Of a stretch of 64,000 nt of DNA, positions 21,744 to 31,297 are shown piece after piece. Numbering within the stretch: position 1 is the first letter of the stretch; every line of letters starts with the position of its first letter. Location of the stretch: assembly GCF_013369385.1 (NCBI RefSeq), contig NZ_SZTO01000004.1, positions 155,694 through 219,693 on the forward strand. The letters run 5' to 3'. Under the pieces are notes generated by a model. It was not told the DNA's origin. It did not search any database and saw nothing but the letters and a program-made list of their open reading frames with translations. This stretch comes from Vibrio sp. 05-20-BW147. Lineage in GTDB: Bacteria; Pseudomonadota; Gammaproteobacteria; Enterobacterales; Vibrionaceae. The position numbers and the translations under genes are program-made.

Positions 21744-24290
21744 TTAAGGAGCAGAAACCACAGGTTTAGTTGGGTAAACACGTAACTTAATGGTTTGAGT
21801 GTAGTTCATCGCGTTTGATCGATATACACTAGTTGACCCTTCCCTATTAGCTTGAGTCCACTCAAAGTAATTTGATTTTGGCTGTTTTTGGATGACCAAA
21901 TCAAAATAACCATCAGGTGTTAAAAACGCTGGAGACACGCTATTCAAATCGTAGCTAAATGTACAGGAGTTTTCATTTTCACCATTAACTACACTAAACG
22001 CTGTTACTTTCTCCCCTGTGTTAGAGTACGCACCGCTTGACAAGATCGGCGATTGTATATATGTGCCATAGCTATCTAGACGTAAGCTCGGACAACTCTC
22101 AGATAACTGCACAGTCAGCTTAGGTTCAGGGCTCAAAGTATAAAACGCAGAAGCGCTCATATCTCTGTTTTCCCAAATATCTTCACTTCCTACAACGAAA
22201 TAGTTACCGCTTGGAGATTTCGGCTTAGCCATTGCTGGGAATAGCGCTGAGCTAGCAAAGAATTTCGCAGTCGCTGCTGAATTAAAATCAGAGTATGGAT
22301 CTTTAACCTCAATGCTATCGACATCAGTTAATACAACACGATGCCTGTCAAGCAAATTGTCTGCAGCGATACGTACCAAAGCAACATCACCCGTTGGCTG
22401 CGCCACGGTATCTGTCCCACCTACGCCGTTATCTACTTGAACAGAAGTTGTTAAAGAGACAGCTGAAAAGTGATAGGTTTTATCAGCAATGGTAGCAATC
22501 AAGCCATTGTAATCTTTTGTATAAGTGCCGACTTTTCGCAATGAAGCGCCGATATCACATTGTTCGTATGTTGACTGTTCTAGCTGAGACGCAAAAATAA
22601 TTCCATCGTTAAAGGAAACTAATGAACATGACTTATAGTTTTCCGGTGTTGGAGAGAAAAGGCCCCCATCAACTAGGAACGTTTTACCGACTAACGCTTG
22701 CTCTGTTGAATCATTCTCAGAACCATAAACAAAAACTCTAGTGACCTGTTCTTCAAGCGCAGATGCGATCACTGGAGTTTCTTGTTCGTTCACTGAATAG
22801 CTAGCTACAACCTCTAAACCAATAACGCCACCAACATCACCCGTTTGAATATAGGCAACCCATTTGTCTGACTCCGCTGTTTTTTCTTGCTCGGTCAGAT
22901 TTTGATCAACCGCAATCGCGTTCGCAAGATCGGGAATGTTCTTCTTCTGTGTCCAGATGAATGGTTGATCACCAGTCAAAGTTACTTGTAGGTCAGTCCC
23001 TTGGGGCACATTAAACAGGTTTTTTAGCTCCTCTGGAGTCACATCAACAATATGTGTTTCATTTGATTTCATTTGTGATGGGAACTTAGCCGCTAGAGCC
23101 GCAATACCAGAATCAAACGATGCTGAGCGTTCAATCTGTTCATATTTAGTTGCCACTTCTAACTGATATGGCACCACCACATATTCACCTGTGGTTTTGT
23201 TGGTCACTTTTACAAAAAACTGGTGCATACCCGGAATGGAAGGCATGCCAGTCATCGCAAGCTCCAACTTATCCTCTTGAAACTTAGAAGAGTCTACTGG
23301 ATTTACTTCACCCGCAACTTCACGAGTCACTGCTATCGAAAGACCCGCGATGTTTTGAATGGCATTTCCTCTGCCATCAACCACTTCAACATGGGTATCG
23401 GCTAGACTTGCGATAAAGTTCAACAATGAACGAACTTCTGTCACCTCAATGCTAGTGCCTTGCTTCAAGTTAAAAGACGATAGATAGCTTTCAATTGCTG
23501 ACTTAAACAAAGGTGCAACATGATATTCCGTTGCAAGTTCAACGGTTTCTACATAGCCCAAGCCTTCACCTAAGTTTTTCACCTTCGCCTTAATATAGCT
23601 GTGACTGTTGGCAAGCTGCTCTTCAGACAACGTATTGACTGCATCGACAAACTCACTAAGTAAATCGATTCCCCATCCACGATGACCTTCAAAAAATGCG
23701 TTGTTCAGTGACTTAGCAACAATAGCTAAGCGTTGCTCTCCCACAGTCTCTGCGTTGAAGTAGTTTACATCCAGTACATTCTTTGGAGCGTCGTTGATTC
23801 TGGATAGAACATCAATCACTTGTTGTTCAACAACTGGGAGTTGTTCAGCGATTGTAGTTCCATCGCGCGATGCTAACTTTCTAGCTTCATCCACTAGAAT
23901 CGTGGTTAGAGATGATACAAATGCGTTACTTGACGATGCTTCAAACAAAGCGCTTTTTATAAGGACCTCGTCAGGTTTTGTAACGGACTTAGTTTGATAG
24001 GCGACAGCCTGAAGCAGCAGTGGGTATTGCTTCAGCTCATTATCGACAAGGAACTGCCCCTCTGCATTCGTTGTTCCAAGAAGTTCACTTTCAGACGGGA
24101 AACCATCTTGGTTTCTGTCAGCATAAACGTTAGCATTAATGAAACGTGTGATGATAGCATTTTCACCTGCTTGCGATGATGCTACTACACTGGTAGATGA
24201 TCCGGTTGTTGTATTGGCAACATTTTCTTCTGTACTGCAGCCCGCAAGTAACATTGCAGGAATGATCGTGGATAAAATTTTCTTATTCAT
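21744..24290 (-). CDS. Large lipoprotein of unknown function in metzincin operon
   Basis: 848 residues from ATG 24290 (GGAG 6-7 nt upstream). Type II signal peptide with lipobox LLAGC near residues 14-18; the +2 residue is Ser, which favours outer-membrane sorting. Directly after it, residues about 40-100 resemble a carboxypeptidase-regulatory / SdrD-B-like beta domain (NANVYADRNQDGFPSESELLG followed by TTNAEGQFLV). The rest is rich in beta-strand, Ser, Thr and Asn and looks like several extracellular-type domains. No catalytic motif seen. Third gene of the operon with the outer-membrane barrel and the metzincin, separated from the latter by 58 nt holding a hairpin. I infer a surface or periplasmic partner of the protease. 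Confidence 0.75.
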   Translation of the reverse strand: MNKKILSTIIPAMLLAGCSTEENVANTTTGSSTSVVASSQAGENAIITRFINANVYADRNQDGFPSESELLGTTNAEGQFLVDNELKQYPLLLQAVAYQTKSVTKPDEVLIKSALFEASSSNAFVSSLTTILVDEARKLASRDGTTIAEQLPVVEQQVIDVLSRINDAPKNVLDVNYFNAETVGEQRLAIVAKSLNNAFFEGHRGWGIDLLSEFVDAVNTLSEEQLANSHSYIKAKVKNLGEGLGYVETVELATEYHVAPLFKSAIESYLSSFNLKQGTSIEVTEVRSLLNFIASLADTHVEVVDGRGNAIQNIAGLSIAVTREVAGEVNPVDSSKFQEDKLELAMTGMPSIPGMHQFFVKVTNKTTGEYVVVPYQLEVATKYEQIERSASFDSGIAALAAKFPSQMKSNETHIVDVTPEELKNLFNVPQGTDLQVTLTGDQPFIWTQKKNIPDLANAIAVDQNLTEQEKTAESDKWVAYIQTGDVGGVIGLEVVASYSVNEQETPVIASALEEQVTRVFVYGSENDSTEQALVGKTFLVDGGLFSPTPENYKSCSLVSFNDGIIFASQLEQSTYEQCDIGASLRKVGTYTKDYNGLIATIADKTYHFSAVSLTTSVQVDNGVGGTDTVAQPTGDVALVRIAADNLLDRHRVVLTDVDSIEVKDPYSDFNSAATAKFFASSALFPAMAKPKSPSGNYFVVGSEDIWENRDMSASAFYTLSPEPKLTVQLSESCPSLRLDSYGTYIQSPILSSGAYSNTGEKVTAFSVVNGENENSCTFSYDLNSVSPAFLTPDGYFDLVIQKQPKSNYFEWTQANREGSTSVYRSNAMNYTQTIKLRVYPTKPVVSAP

Positions 24291-24310
24291 TGTTTGCTCC
24301 ATGCAAATCA

Positions 24311-24334
24311 CGTATGGGGATGAATCCCCATACG
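24311..24334. repeat. Perfect hairpin between metzincin and lipoprotein genes
   Basis: CGTATGGGGAT (24311-24321) and ATCCCCATACG (24324-24334) form an 11-bp perfect inverted repeat. It lies in the 58-nt gap within an apparent operon and has no T-run, so mRNA processing, stabilisation or partial attenuation is more likely than termination. Confidence 0.7.
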
Positions 24335-24348
24335 GTATTATTAGTCAC

Positions 24349-27300
24349 TTAAAATACTAGAATGTTAACGGAAGTAGATGAATCAGGGTCTAAAACAACT
24401 AAGTTGGTCAAACCGGCTTCTTCAATTGCTTCCCTACGCAGTTTTTCGTTGCCAAAACTTCTGTCTAGATAATCGGTGATCGATTTTCCAGAAACGCGGA
24501 ATATGGCGTCCAAAGAGGCGACGTCTGCATCGTAGTTCATTAAGTAGGCTGGAGTAACAAGCGCTAGTGCATTATTTGACTTCCAAAGTCCATCAAACGC
24601 TAGTGATGGTGGCACAGCAGTGTTGTACCAGTTACCAGATACATTCTGGTCATTAGTAAACATACAACCCAAATCATCCAGAGCATAACATTGTCCTGTC
24701 CAAACCATATCGCCAGAAGCGATCAGGCTGTCACGCGCTCCCCACAAATGACCAAGACTTAGGAAACCTGGATATGACGCTTCAAACTGCGACTTCAACG
24801 CAGAAACCCATTTCGCAGTTCCTGTTTTGCCAGTGCGCAGCGAAGTTACCGAAGGATCGGTAGCTAGAGCATTTTGCAAAGCAGCGTCGTTGGTTGTAGC
24901 CACTGCAGCCGAACCAATTAAGTTCCCTAGAATATTGTCGCGTTCAGCTAAATGGCTATTCAGTTCTGAACGGCTGTACTGAGAGATGACAAAAATATCC
25001 GACTTTTTGATCTCTTCAATCATTTGTACAGCTAGACCATTTGATTCATTGGCGTAGTAATTTCTGCCTAATATTTCAATCGAATGAGTTGCACGTGGAA
25101 GATCGTCTATTACCATAGAGATATAACGGCCCATTTCAAACGCTTCAGGCTTATAAGTATCTGTACGGAAACTGTCGAACTTGTAAATCGATTGTAAATA
25201 GGCTTTTGCTGTAGCAGTACCACCATTGCGGTTAGTACCATACCAACGATTCAGCAGCCAAGACAGTCGGTTTGGTGTTGCACGAATTTCCGTTGACTTC
25301 CATTCTGGATCGTAGCTGATTCCTGGTACTTCATTGCCATTTGCGTCAACAAATAGATATGGTTCATTAACGTTGCCAAACTCAATCGCTTGTGCAGAAG
25401 CGGCTGGTAGCGGTTTACCAAGCGCCCAGTGATCGATCAAATCTTTCACTTCTTCACGAACCCCTGGCAGATCAATCAAAGCAAAGTCAACCCCACGTAG
25501 ACCAGAAGGCTGGAACAAGCTCTCGATTGCTAGAAGTTTATCCATCCAAATACCTAAGTGTTCCGCTTCGTAACCAATATAAGAAGCGTTTTCTTCACTT
25601 GCACGGTTACTAAACGTTACTTTGTTCAAGAAGTCACCGTGTTTCGATTCTGCGATAACACGATGGGTGAAACGGTAAGATTTACCCGTCGATGAACTTG
25701 TCCAATAACGGTAACCGCTTTCGATCGCCTCTTTCAAATCTTGATCAAAACAAGACGTAGGAAGGTGGAACTTAGAAGTGTAAGCTTCGCCTGCCACTTG
25801 GCCTGCTAACCAGTTGGTATTTGCTAACGACCAAGGAGAGTTACCCGCCCAGTCTTGCTTGTACGTACCATCTGGCTGTCTTAGCTCTTGCTTCATATCC
25901 AAAATACACTGCTTTTCAGGTGTCTTCAGAATATCTAGGTAGAAATAAGCTTGCTTGTAAGCAGCTCTGGTTACATCACAGGCTTCTTGCTTAGCGGCAG
26001 TACTGACATCCAAACACGCTTCAGCAGGTGTTTTGTAGTTTCCAGTGAAATAGGCTTGGTAGTAGTCATCCACGACCATGTTCATTCTGCCGAATGTGTT
26101 CCAAGTGCTAAAGAGCTTGTTTATATAACGTTTGTTTTCGTTGAACTCTACGCGATTGCGACGGGCATTGACGACCTCAGAGCGAGAGTCGTAACGTTCA
26201 ATGTAAGCATCTGTAATCGCCTCAACACTTGTTCCTTCATCAAAAACTAAACAGCCTGTCTCAGTAGTATTGCGGCCGCGACCATCAGTACAGTAACCGT
26301 ACTCTTTTAGCTGTAGACCTTGCGATTGCAGATCATAACCTAAATCAAGGCTAGCCAGAGCAGAGGGTTGTGACATATCAAGACGCTTCGCTGCATCCTT
26401 TTTAGCCAGATCAACAAACTGAACTTGTGATTCATCACGCTTCACCGCAAGAATCTCTTCTTTTGTTTGGGCATCCGCGTCTACTTTTGGATGCACCGCT
26501 ACCTTACGCTGATAGGCAAAACGAAGCGCTGCGCGGTCATACAAACCAAAGGCTGGGTGTACGCCAATTTCTGATGGTGTGTAGTCCATGATTGATGAGG
26601 TCGCTGAAACGCCTTTTAAATCCAGCGATCGCGCCTGTGCTTCCGTGAAAAAGTTATCACCATCGAAAGAACCTTTAAAGTTATGGCGAAGACCAAGGTT
26701 ATGGCCAACCTCATGCACTAGAGTGGTCAGGTACTGATGGGTAGAAAACGCTAGGCTAACTTTAGCACGCTGTGCCAAGTTCAATTCATCCCAAGTTTTC
26801 AGAGTAAGCGCATCTTCCGGTAGGGTGCTGTCGACAAACATGCCTTCTTCGAAGAAGTCCAGTTCGGTGATGTCGGTTTTGTTCGCAACCATGCTAGCTG
26901 AAACACCAGAAAACTCCGCAGGGAACATGTTGTTCGCCATCATCATTTCTAGTTCAGTTTGCTTACCGAGAATATCAGCTTCCTGTACGGAGTTTTCTTC
27001 TGAAACGACCTCGCTGAACTGCTCTTGCACTTTAGAAATGCTTTGTTGCAGTTCTTGAACGGTTTCTGGTTGACCAACTATGGTATTTTTCGACAGATCG
27101 ACAAATCTTTCGTCTCGATTTAAGGCAGCCGATGAGCCCAAACCGTAAGGCTGTACATCATATGGAGTAGCTAACTCTTTTTTATTATAGAGTTCAACTA
27201 ACTCATCCCAAGCCGTACCAACACCCATTTGTGCAACACCTGGATACATAATGGTATATGCACTTAAAATTTCGCCAGTCAGTGGGTTTGACGTGCTTGG

Positions 27301-28455
27301 GCCAAAGCCCAATAAGCCTGCTTCGCTTGCTTCAGGGATAATGTGAATAACGTTGGTACGAATATCACCTACTTTAACGTTGCTCGGCTCGGTTGCATCC
27401 TTATTTATCAAAACCAGTTCAGGGACTAATCTTCCGTTTGGCGAGAATTTGTCCGCTAAACTCTTGTTCATATACTCAAAGCCTTTGACTGTTGCATCTA
27501 GCCAAACTTTGTTAACTAAATTGCCATTCGCGTCTTTGCGGAAGAACTCATCACTCAGGTGATACTCAATTTTCTCTTTTCGAGGGTCAAATCGGTTAAC
27601 TAAGTAACCTTCATAACCCTGTTGGTTTTCAATGTAGTTTGGATCCAGCTTCTCATACGCAGTCTTAAAGAAGCCAAATTTGTGATGTTCTGGAAGATCG
27701 TAGTGAATTGGTTGGTAGCCCTTTGACGCGACAACGTCTAGACGCACCAATGAGAAGAACTCAGTTACGGTTTCTGGCTGCCCATTTCGACCAATTAAGT
27801 TGTGCTCATACTCAATGTTAATAACACCGCCTTTCGGGTCGAACTCTACATGGGTAACGGTCGTTTCTTCTTTGTCCTTCAAATAGAACTTGAAAATACG
27901 TTGAGCGTCATCAATGGACACTTTTTCGAAATCTGGGGTGAAGTGAGTTTTCTGCCACCAACGAACATCGGGATCGGAAACTTTCGTTTCTTTGTTGGTG
28001 CAGTCGCCGTAGGAGTCTTCCGCACATTCGTAAGCTTCATATGCGCCACCAAGACTAAACAGTCTGCGACTAACGTTCTGGCGTTGTTCGAAACGAGTCA
28101 CTTCACCTTCGAAAGCAATATCGCCTTCAACCAAGTCGCCCATCAAGCCATCTTTTGTAAGTTTTAGTTGGACTAAGCGCTCGTCATTGATGAAATCATA
28201 TAAATAAGGTGTTGTACCTGACGTTCTCGATACATCCCCTAGCGTCTGCTGGAATATCCAGATGCCATCTAGCGGGATTTCATATGCATCTCTTTCATTC
28301 GCAGCTGGAATTTTAACCGGTGCGTTAGAAGTAATATTTGCTATCGTTGTCTGATTACTGTCTTTATCCAAGTAATCGTATGCTTGGTCATCTGCACCAC
28401 AGCCCGCCAAAGCGAAAGCTATAGCCGATGCTAAAACCACTTTCCTAAATGCCAT
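24349..28455 (-). CDS. Zinc-dependent metzincin-type metalloprotease lipoprotein, 1368 aa
   Basis: The N-terminus is a type II signal peptide with lipobox ALAGC (Cys at residue 19), so the protein should be a lipoprotein. The zinc site HEVGHNLGLRH near residue 580 is the metzincin HExxHxxGxxH, and SIMDYTPSE near residue 620 supplies the Met-turn. This combination marks a zinc-dependent endopeptidase. The size, more than 550 residues before the active site and 740 after, is unusual; the flanking parts contain several Cys pairs (for example YECAEDSYGDCTN) and helical segments but no domain I can name. Second gene of the operon, 29 nt after the outer-membrane barrel gene. Substrate unknown. Confidence 0.85.
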   Translation of the reverse strand: MAFRKVVLASAIAFALAGCGADDQAYDYLDKDSNQTTIANITSNAPVKIPAANERDAYEIPLDGIWIFQQTLGDVSRTSGTTPYLYDFINDERLVQLKLTKDGLMGDLVEGDIAFEGEVTRFEQRQNVSRRLFSLGGAYEAYECAEDSYGDCTNKETKVSDPDVRWWQKTHFTPDFEKVSIDDAQRIFKFYLKDKEETTVTHVEFDPKGGVINIEYEHNLIGRNGQPETVTEFFSLVRLDVVASKGYQPIHYDLPEHHKFGFFKTAYEKLDPNYIENQQGYEGYLVNRFDPRKEKIEYHLSDEFFRKDANGNLVNKVWLDATVKGFEYMNKSLADKFSPNGRLVPELVLINKDATEPSNVKVGDIRTNVIHIIPEASEAGLLGFGPSTSNPLTGEILSAYTIMYPGVAQMGVGTAWDELVELYNKKELATPYDVQPYGLGSSAALNRDERFVDLSKNTIVGQPETVQELQQSISKVQEQFSEVVSEENSVQEADILGKQTELEMMMANNMFPAEFSGVSASMVANKTDITELDFFEEGMFVDSTLPEDALTLKTWDELNLAQRAKVSLAFSTHQYLTTLVHEVGHNLGLRHNFKGSFDGDNFFTEAQARSLDLKGVSATSSIMDYTPSEIGVHPAFGLYDRAALRFAYQRKVAVHPKVDADAQTKEEILAVKRDESQVQFVDLAKKDAAKRLDMSQPSALASLDLGYDLQSQGLQLKEYGYCTDGRGRNTTETGCLVFDEGTSVEAITDAYIERYDSRSEVVNARRNRVEFNENKRYINKLFSTWNTFGRMNMVVDDYYQAYFTGNYKTPAEACLDVSTAAKQEACDVTRAAYKQAYFYLDILKTPEKQCILDMKQELRQPDGTYKQDWAGNSPWSLANTNWLAGQVAGEAYTSKFHLPTSCFDQDLKEAIESGYRYWTSSSTGKSYRFTHRVIAESKHGDFLNKVTFSNRASEENASYIGYEAEHLGIWMDKLLAIESLFQPSGLRGVDFALIDLPGVREEVKDLIDHWALGKPLPAASAQAIEFGNVNEPYLFVDANGNEVPGISYDPEWKSTEIRATPNRLSWLLNRWYGTNRNGGTATAKAYLQSIYKFDSFRTDTYKPEAFEMGRYISMVIDDLPRATHSIEILGRNYYANESNGLAVQMIEEIKKSDIFVISQYSRSELNSHLAERDNILGNLIGSAAVATTNDAALQNALATDPSVTSLRTGKTGTAKWVSALKSQFEASYPGFLSLGHLWGARDSLIASGDMVWTGQCYALDDLGCMFTNDQNVSGNWYNTAVPPSLAFDGLWKSNNALALVTPAYLMNYDADVASLDAIFRVSGKSITDYLDRSFGNEKLRREAIEEAGLTNLVVLDPDSSTSVNILVF

Positions 28456-28484
28456 GTTTGTTTCCTTTTTTTATTTGTTGCTTC

Positions 28485-29354
28485 CTAGAAGGAAAATGTA
28501 ACTGTTGCTGAATATGAGGCTTTATCTTGGTCAAATAGATCGATATTGCCTAACGTACCGCGCTCTGCATCCTGATAAACACCCGAGGACGAAGCACTCA
28601 GAGAGGCAGACCATTGGTCGTTGATCGTATAACTGCCATAAATGGAGCCACCATATGTCCAACTTGAACGTCGTGTCCCTTGATAGCTGATGGTGTTGCC
28701 ACCCAGCATCGAAATACCTGTAGAAAAAGAACCCCAAGACATGCTTGCACTACTGGAGAGTGAGTAAGTCCACTCGGTTAGCGACCTGCCAGCAATCGTC
28801 TTATATTCGTGGAAATTCTTTCTTAAGCGAGGAGATACGTTGAAATTGACATCCCAAATTTTAAAACTGACGGGTACTGCCAAACGGAAAGCAGTATTCA
28901 GTTCGTCTTTTTGAGAAGTTTCAGAAGTAGGAATCGTAAATTGGCCACTTAAACTGACTCGTCCAGTATCACCAAAAGTGAATAGGTTGGAATAGTTTAC
29001 GCCCACTACAGAATCGGTAATGTAATCACCGGTTTTGTCTTCTAGCGTCCTGTATCCACCACTTGAAAAAAAGGCTCTGGTTTTATCTGTCAGTTTGTAG
29101 TTTAAGCTGCCGCCCCAAGAAAAACTTCTGACTGAGCGATAGTCATCTTTATCGTATATATTTGTGTCGTAAGTCAGTGACAAAGACCCGCCGACATTGC
29201 AAAGAATACAAGATGCACTTTCGTCGTTTTGAGTAGACTCTGCTTGCGAGCTATCTTGTGTTTCACTATTTTCCTCTGCATATAATGATGAAGAAAATAA
29301 TGCACCTAATAGAATAGCTAGCGGAGTAATCCTCCACTTTTTAGTGTGTTGCAT
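28485..29354 (-). CDS. Outer-membrane beta-barrel protein
   Basis: 289 residues from ATG 29354, which has GGAAG 8 nt upstream; ATG 29369 has none. Signal peptide ends near residue 27 (SSSLYA-EENSET). The mature protein begins with an acidic Ser/Gln-rich linker and a CILC motif (CxxC) at about residues 50-53, then amphipathic strands (SLSLTYDTNIYDKDDY, RAFFSSGGYRTL, GRVSLSGQFTIP) and ends in SATVTFSF with the C-terminal Phe that BamA recognises. About 12 strands are plausible. First gene of the operon with the metzincin. CxxC just before a barrel is unusual. No exact family recognised. Confidence 0.8.
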   Translation of the reverse strand: MQHTKKWRITPLAILLGALFSSSLYAEENSETQDSSQAESTQNDESASCILCNVGGSLSLTYDTNIYDKDDYRSVRSFSWGGSLNYKLTDKTRAFFSSGGYRTLEDKTGDYITDSVVGVNYSNLFTFGDTGRVSLSGQFTIPTSETSQKDELNTAFRLAVPVSFKIWDVNFNVSPRLRKNFHEYKTIAGRSLTEWTYSLSSSASMSWGSFSTGISMLGGNTISYQGTRRSSWTYGGSIYGSYTINDQWSASLSASSSGVYQDAERGTLGNIDLFDQDKASYSATVTFSF

Positions 29355-29579
29355 ATTGTTAACTTCCATGAGAATTAAGTTTATTTAAATAAACTTAAGT
29401 TAAACGGTTTACCAAGCTCAATTTGTGCGTGTCCTTCGCAGAAATTTTTGGTAAGCCTATTAACCGCAAGGCGTTTACCATACGGTTAAATTCCATATTA
29501 TTGTTAATCTACTGTTATCTCACTTTATAGCAAAATAATATTAAATTCTAAAAGATTCACTTTCTCTATATGTAACAAA
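29355..29579. promoter_or_regulatory. Upstream region of the barrel-metzincin operon with repeated TTTACCA sites
   Basis: 225 bases. GTTTACCA occurs at 29407-29414 and 29473-29480, and an inverted copy (TTGGTAA) at 29448-29454, in the likely promoter region of the leftward operon. The regular occurrence suggests operator sites for an unknown regulator. No terminator for the transporter operon is clear here. Confidence 0.35.
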
Positions 29580-30410
29580 CTATGATATTTTTCGAGCTAA
29601 ATCTCTTTTTCTCGTTCGATATTTGGGATGAGTAATCGGTATTGCTGAGAGTAACTTTTTCGTATAATCATTTTGCGGGTCATTGTAGATATCGACGGAT
29701 TTACCGTACTCCACAATTTCACCAAAATACATTACTGCCACATTATCTGAAACTTGTCTCACGACAGATAAGTCATGCGATATAAAGATAATTGCCAAAT
29801 TCATTTCTTGTTGCAATTTTAAGAGTAAATTAATAATTTGTGCTTGGACTGAAACATCTAGAGCTGATACTGACTCATCACAAATAAGTAATTTGGGTTT
29901 TAATGCAATGGCTCGCGCGATGCCTATCCGTTGACGCTGTCCACCCGAAAACTCGTGTGGGTATCGATTAACCGCATTGCTCGGCAAACCCACTTTTTCT
30001 AACAGTTCCAACACCCAGGTTTTACGTTCTTGAGGAGAACCTACTTTATGAATAATAAAGGGCTCTTCTAATATCATACCGATGGTATGCCTTTGATTAA
30101 GCGATTCGAGTGGGTCTTGAAAAACGATTTGCATTTCTTTACGCAGTGGTCTCATGCCTTTCGGTGAGAGCTTTGTAATATCACGCCCCTCAAAAAAAAT
30201 TTTCCCATCGGTTGGCTCAAACAATTTTAAGATAGTCCGACCTAACGTGCTTTTACCACAGCCTGACTCTCCAACAAGGCCTAGCGTTTCACCGCGCTTT
30301 ACACTTAACGAAACGCCATCAACGGCTTTGACTGTATAACCTTTTGAAAATAATTTTTTTCCTGAAACAAAATGTTGCTTTAGACCTTCGATTCTGAGTA
30401 TCTCTTCCAT
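29580..30410 (-). CDS. Oligopeptide ABC importer ATPase (DppF/OppF-like subunit)
   Basis: 276 residues from ATG 30410, with GAGG 6 nt upstream and a 2-nt gap to the previous stop. Walker A GESGCGKST, Q-loop QDPLESLNQ, signature FSGGQRQRIGIAR, Walker B LLICDESVSALDVS and the H-switch FISHD are all present. It lacks the usual C-terminal oligopeptide-transport extension with its cysteine motif and is 50 residues shorter than typical DppF. Last gene of the five-gene transporter operon; no clear terminator follows in the 210 bases before the next gene. Confidence 0.88.
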   Translation of the reverse strand: MEEILRIEGLKQHFVSGKKLFSKGYTVKAVDGVSLSVKRGETLGLVGESGCGKSTLGRTILKLFEPTDGKIFFEGRDITKLSPKGMRPLRKEMQIVFQDPLESLNQRHTIGMILEEPFIIHKVGSPQERKTWVLELLEKVGLPSNAVNRYPHEFSGGQRQRIGIARAIALKPKLLICDESVSALDVSVQAQIINLLLKLQQEMNLAIIFISHDLSVVRQVSDNVAVMYFGEIVEYGKSVDIYNDPQNDYTKKLLSAIPITHPKYRTRKRDLARKIS

Positions 30411-30412
30411 AA

Positions 30413-31279
30413 TCAACCTCGAAACTCTGGAAATTTGGAAATATCAATCGGCTTGATTTCAATCAGCTGTTTTGGTTCGTGTTCAAGGCTTGGCATCAAT
30501 CCCATGAGGCGTTCGGTATAAGGATGTTTCGGTGAGTCAAACAACTCAAATACATCTGCATATTCAACAATCTTACCGCCGTACATAACGGCAACGTCAT
30601 CGCATATTTCTGCCACAACACCAAGGTCATGAGTGATAAAGATCACCGCCATACCCGTTTCTTCTTGAAGTTCATTGATCAACTCCAAGATAGAGGCCTG
30701 TACAGTAACATCAAGGGCGGTTGTGGGTTCGTCACAGATCAATATTTCCGGTTTACAAGCCAATGCCATCGCGATCATAACGCGCTGTCGCATACCACCA
30801 GAAAGATTATGTGGATACTCATCCAGTCGTTTTTCAGGCATCGGAATACGCACTTTTTTAAGCATGTCCAAAGCCTGTTCACGCCTTGCTCTGCCGTCCA
30901 AATCTGGTCGATGAAGCTTTAGAACTTCCATCAGTTGTTTTCCGACTGTGTGAACGGGATTAAGCGCCGTCATGGGATCTTGGAAGATGATGGAAATACG
31001 GTCACCACGCATGGAGTACATTTCTTCCGCTGCTAAAGTCACAAGATCTTTGCCACGGTATAGGATTTGCCCGCCAATAATTCGACCATAAGGTTTGGGA
31101 AGTAAACCCATGATCGACATTGACGTGACACTTTTTCCACATCCAGATTCACCCACTAAACCTAGTGTACGTCCTTTTTTTACGTCAAAACTCACACCGT
31201 GAAGCACTTGCACGGATCCATCGTCTGTCTGGAACTCAGTTTCTAAGTTTCTAACGCTGAGAACTACTTCGTTGTTCAT
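30413..31279 (-). CDS. Oligopeptide ABC importer ATPase (DppD/OppD-like subunit)
   Basis: 288 residues. Walker A GESGCGKSV, Q-loop QDPMTALNP, signature LSGGMRQRVMIAMAL, Walker B ILICDEPTTALDVT and FITHD. Like its partner it ends early (PKQLIEIKPIDISKFPEFRG) and lacks the C-terminal cysteine-containing extension of classical OppD/DppD. In E. coli the homologous YejF is one fused ATPase; here the two halves are separate genes. It lies 18 nt after the binding-protein gene. Confidence 0.88.
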   Translation of the reverse strand: MNNEVVLSVRNLETEFQTDDGSVQVLHGVSFDVKKGRTLGLVGESGCGKSVTSMSIMGLLPKPYGRIIGGQILYRGKDLVTLAAEEMYSMRGDRISIIFQDPMTALNPVHTVGKQLMEVLKLHRPDLDGRARREQALDMLKKVRIPMPEKRLDEYPHNLSGGMRQRVMIAMALACKPEILICDEPTTALDVTVQASILELINELQEETGMAVIFITHDLGVVAEICDDVAVMYGGKIVEYADVFELFDSPKHPYTERLMGLMPSLEHEPKQLIEIKPIDISKFPEFRG

Positions 31280-31297
31280 CTTCCAAATCCCTACTAA

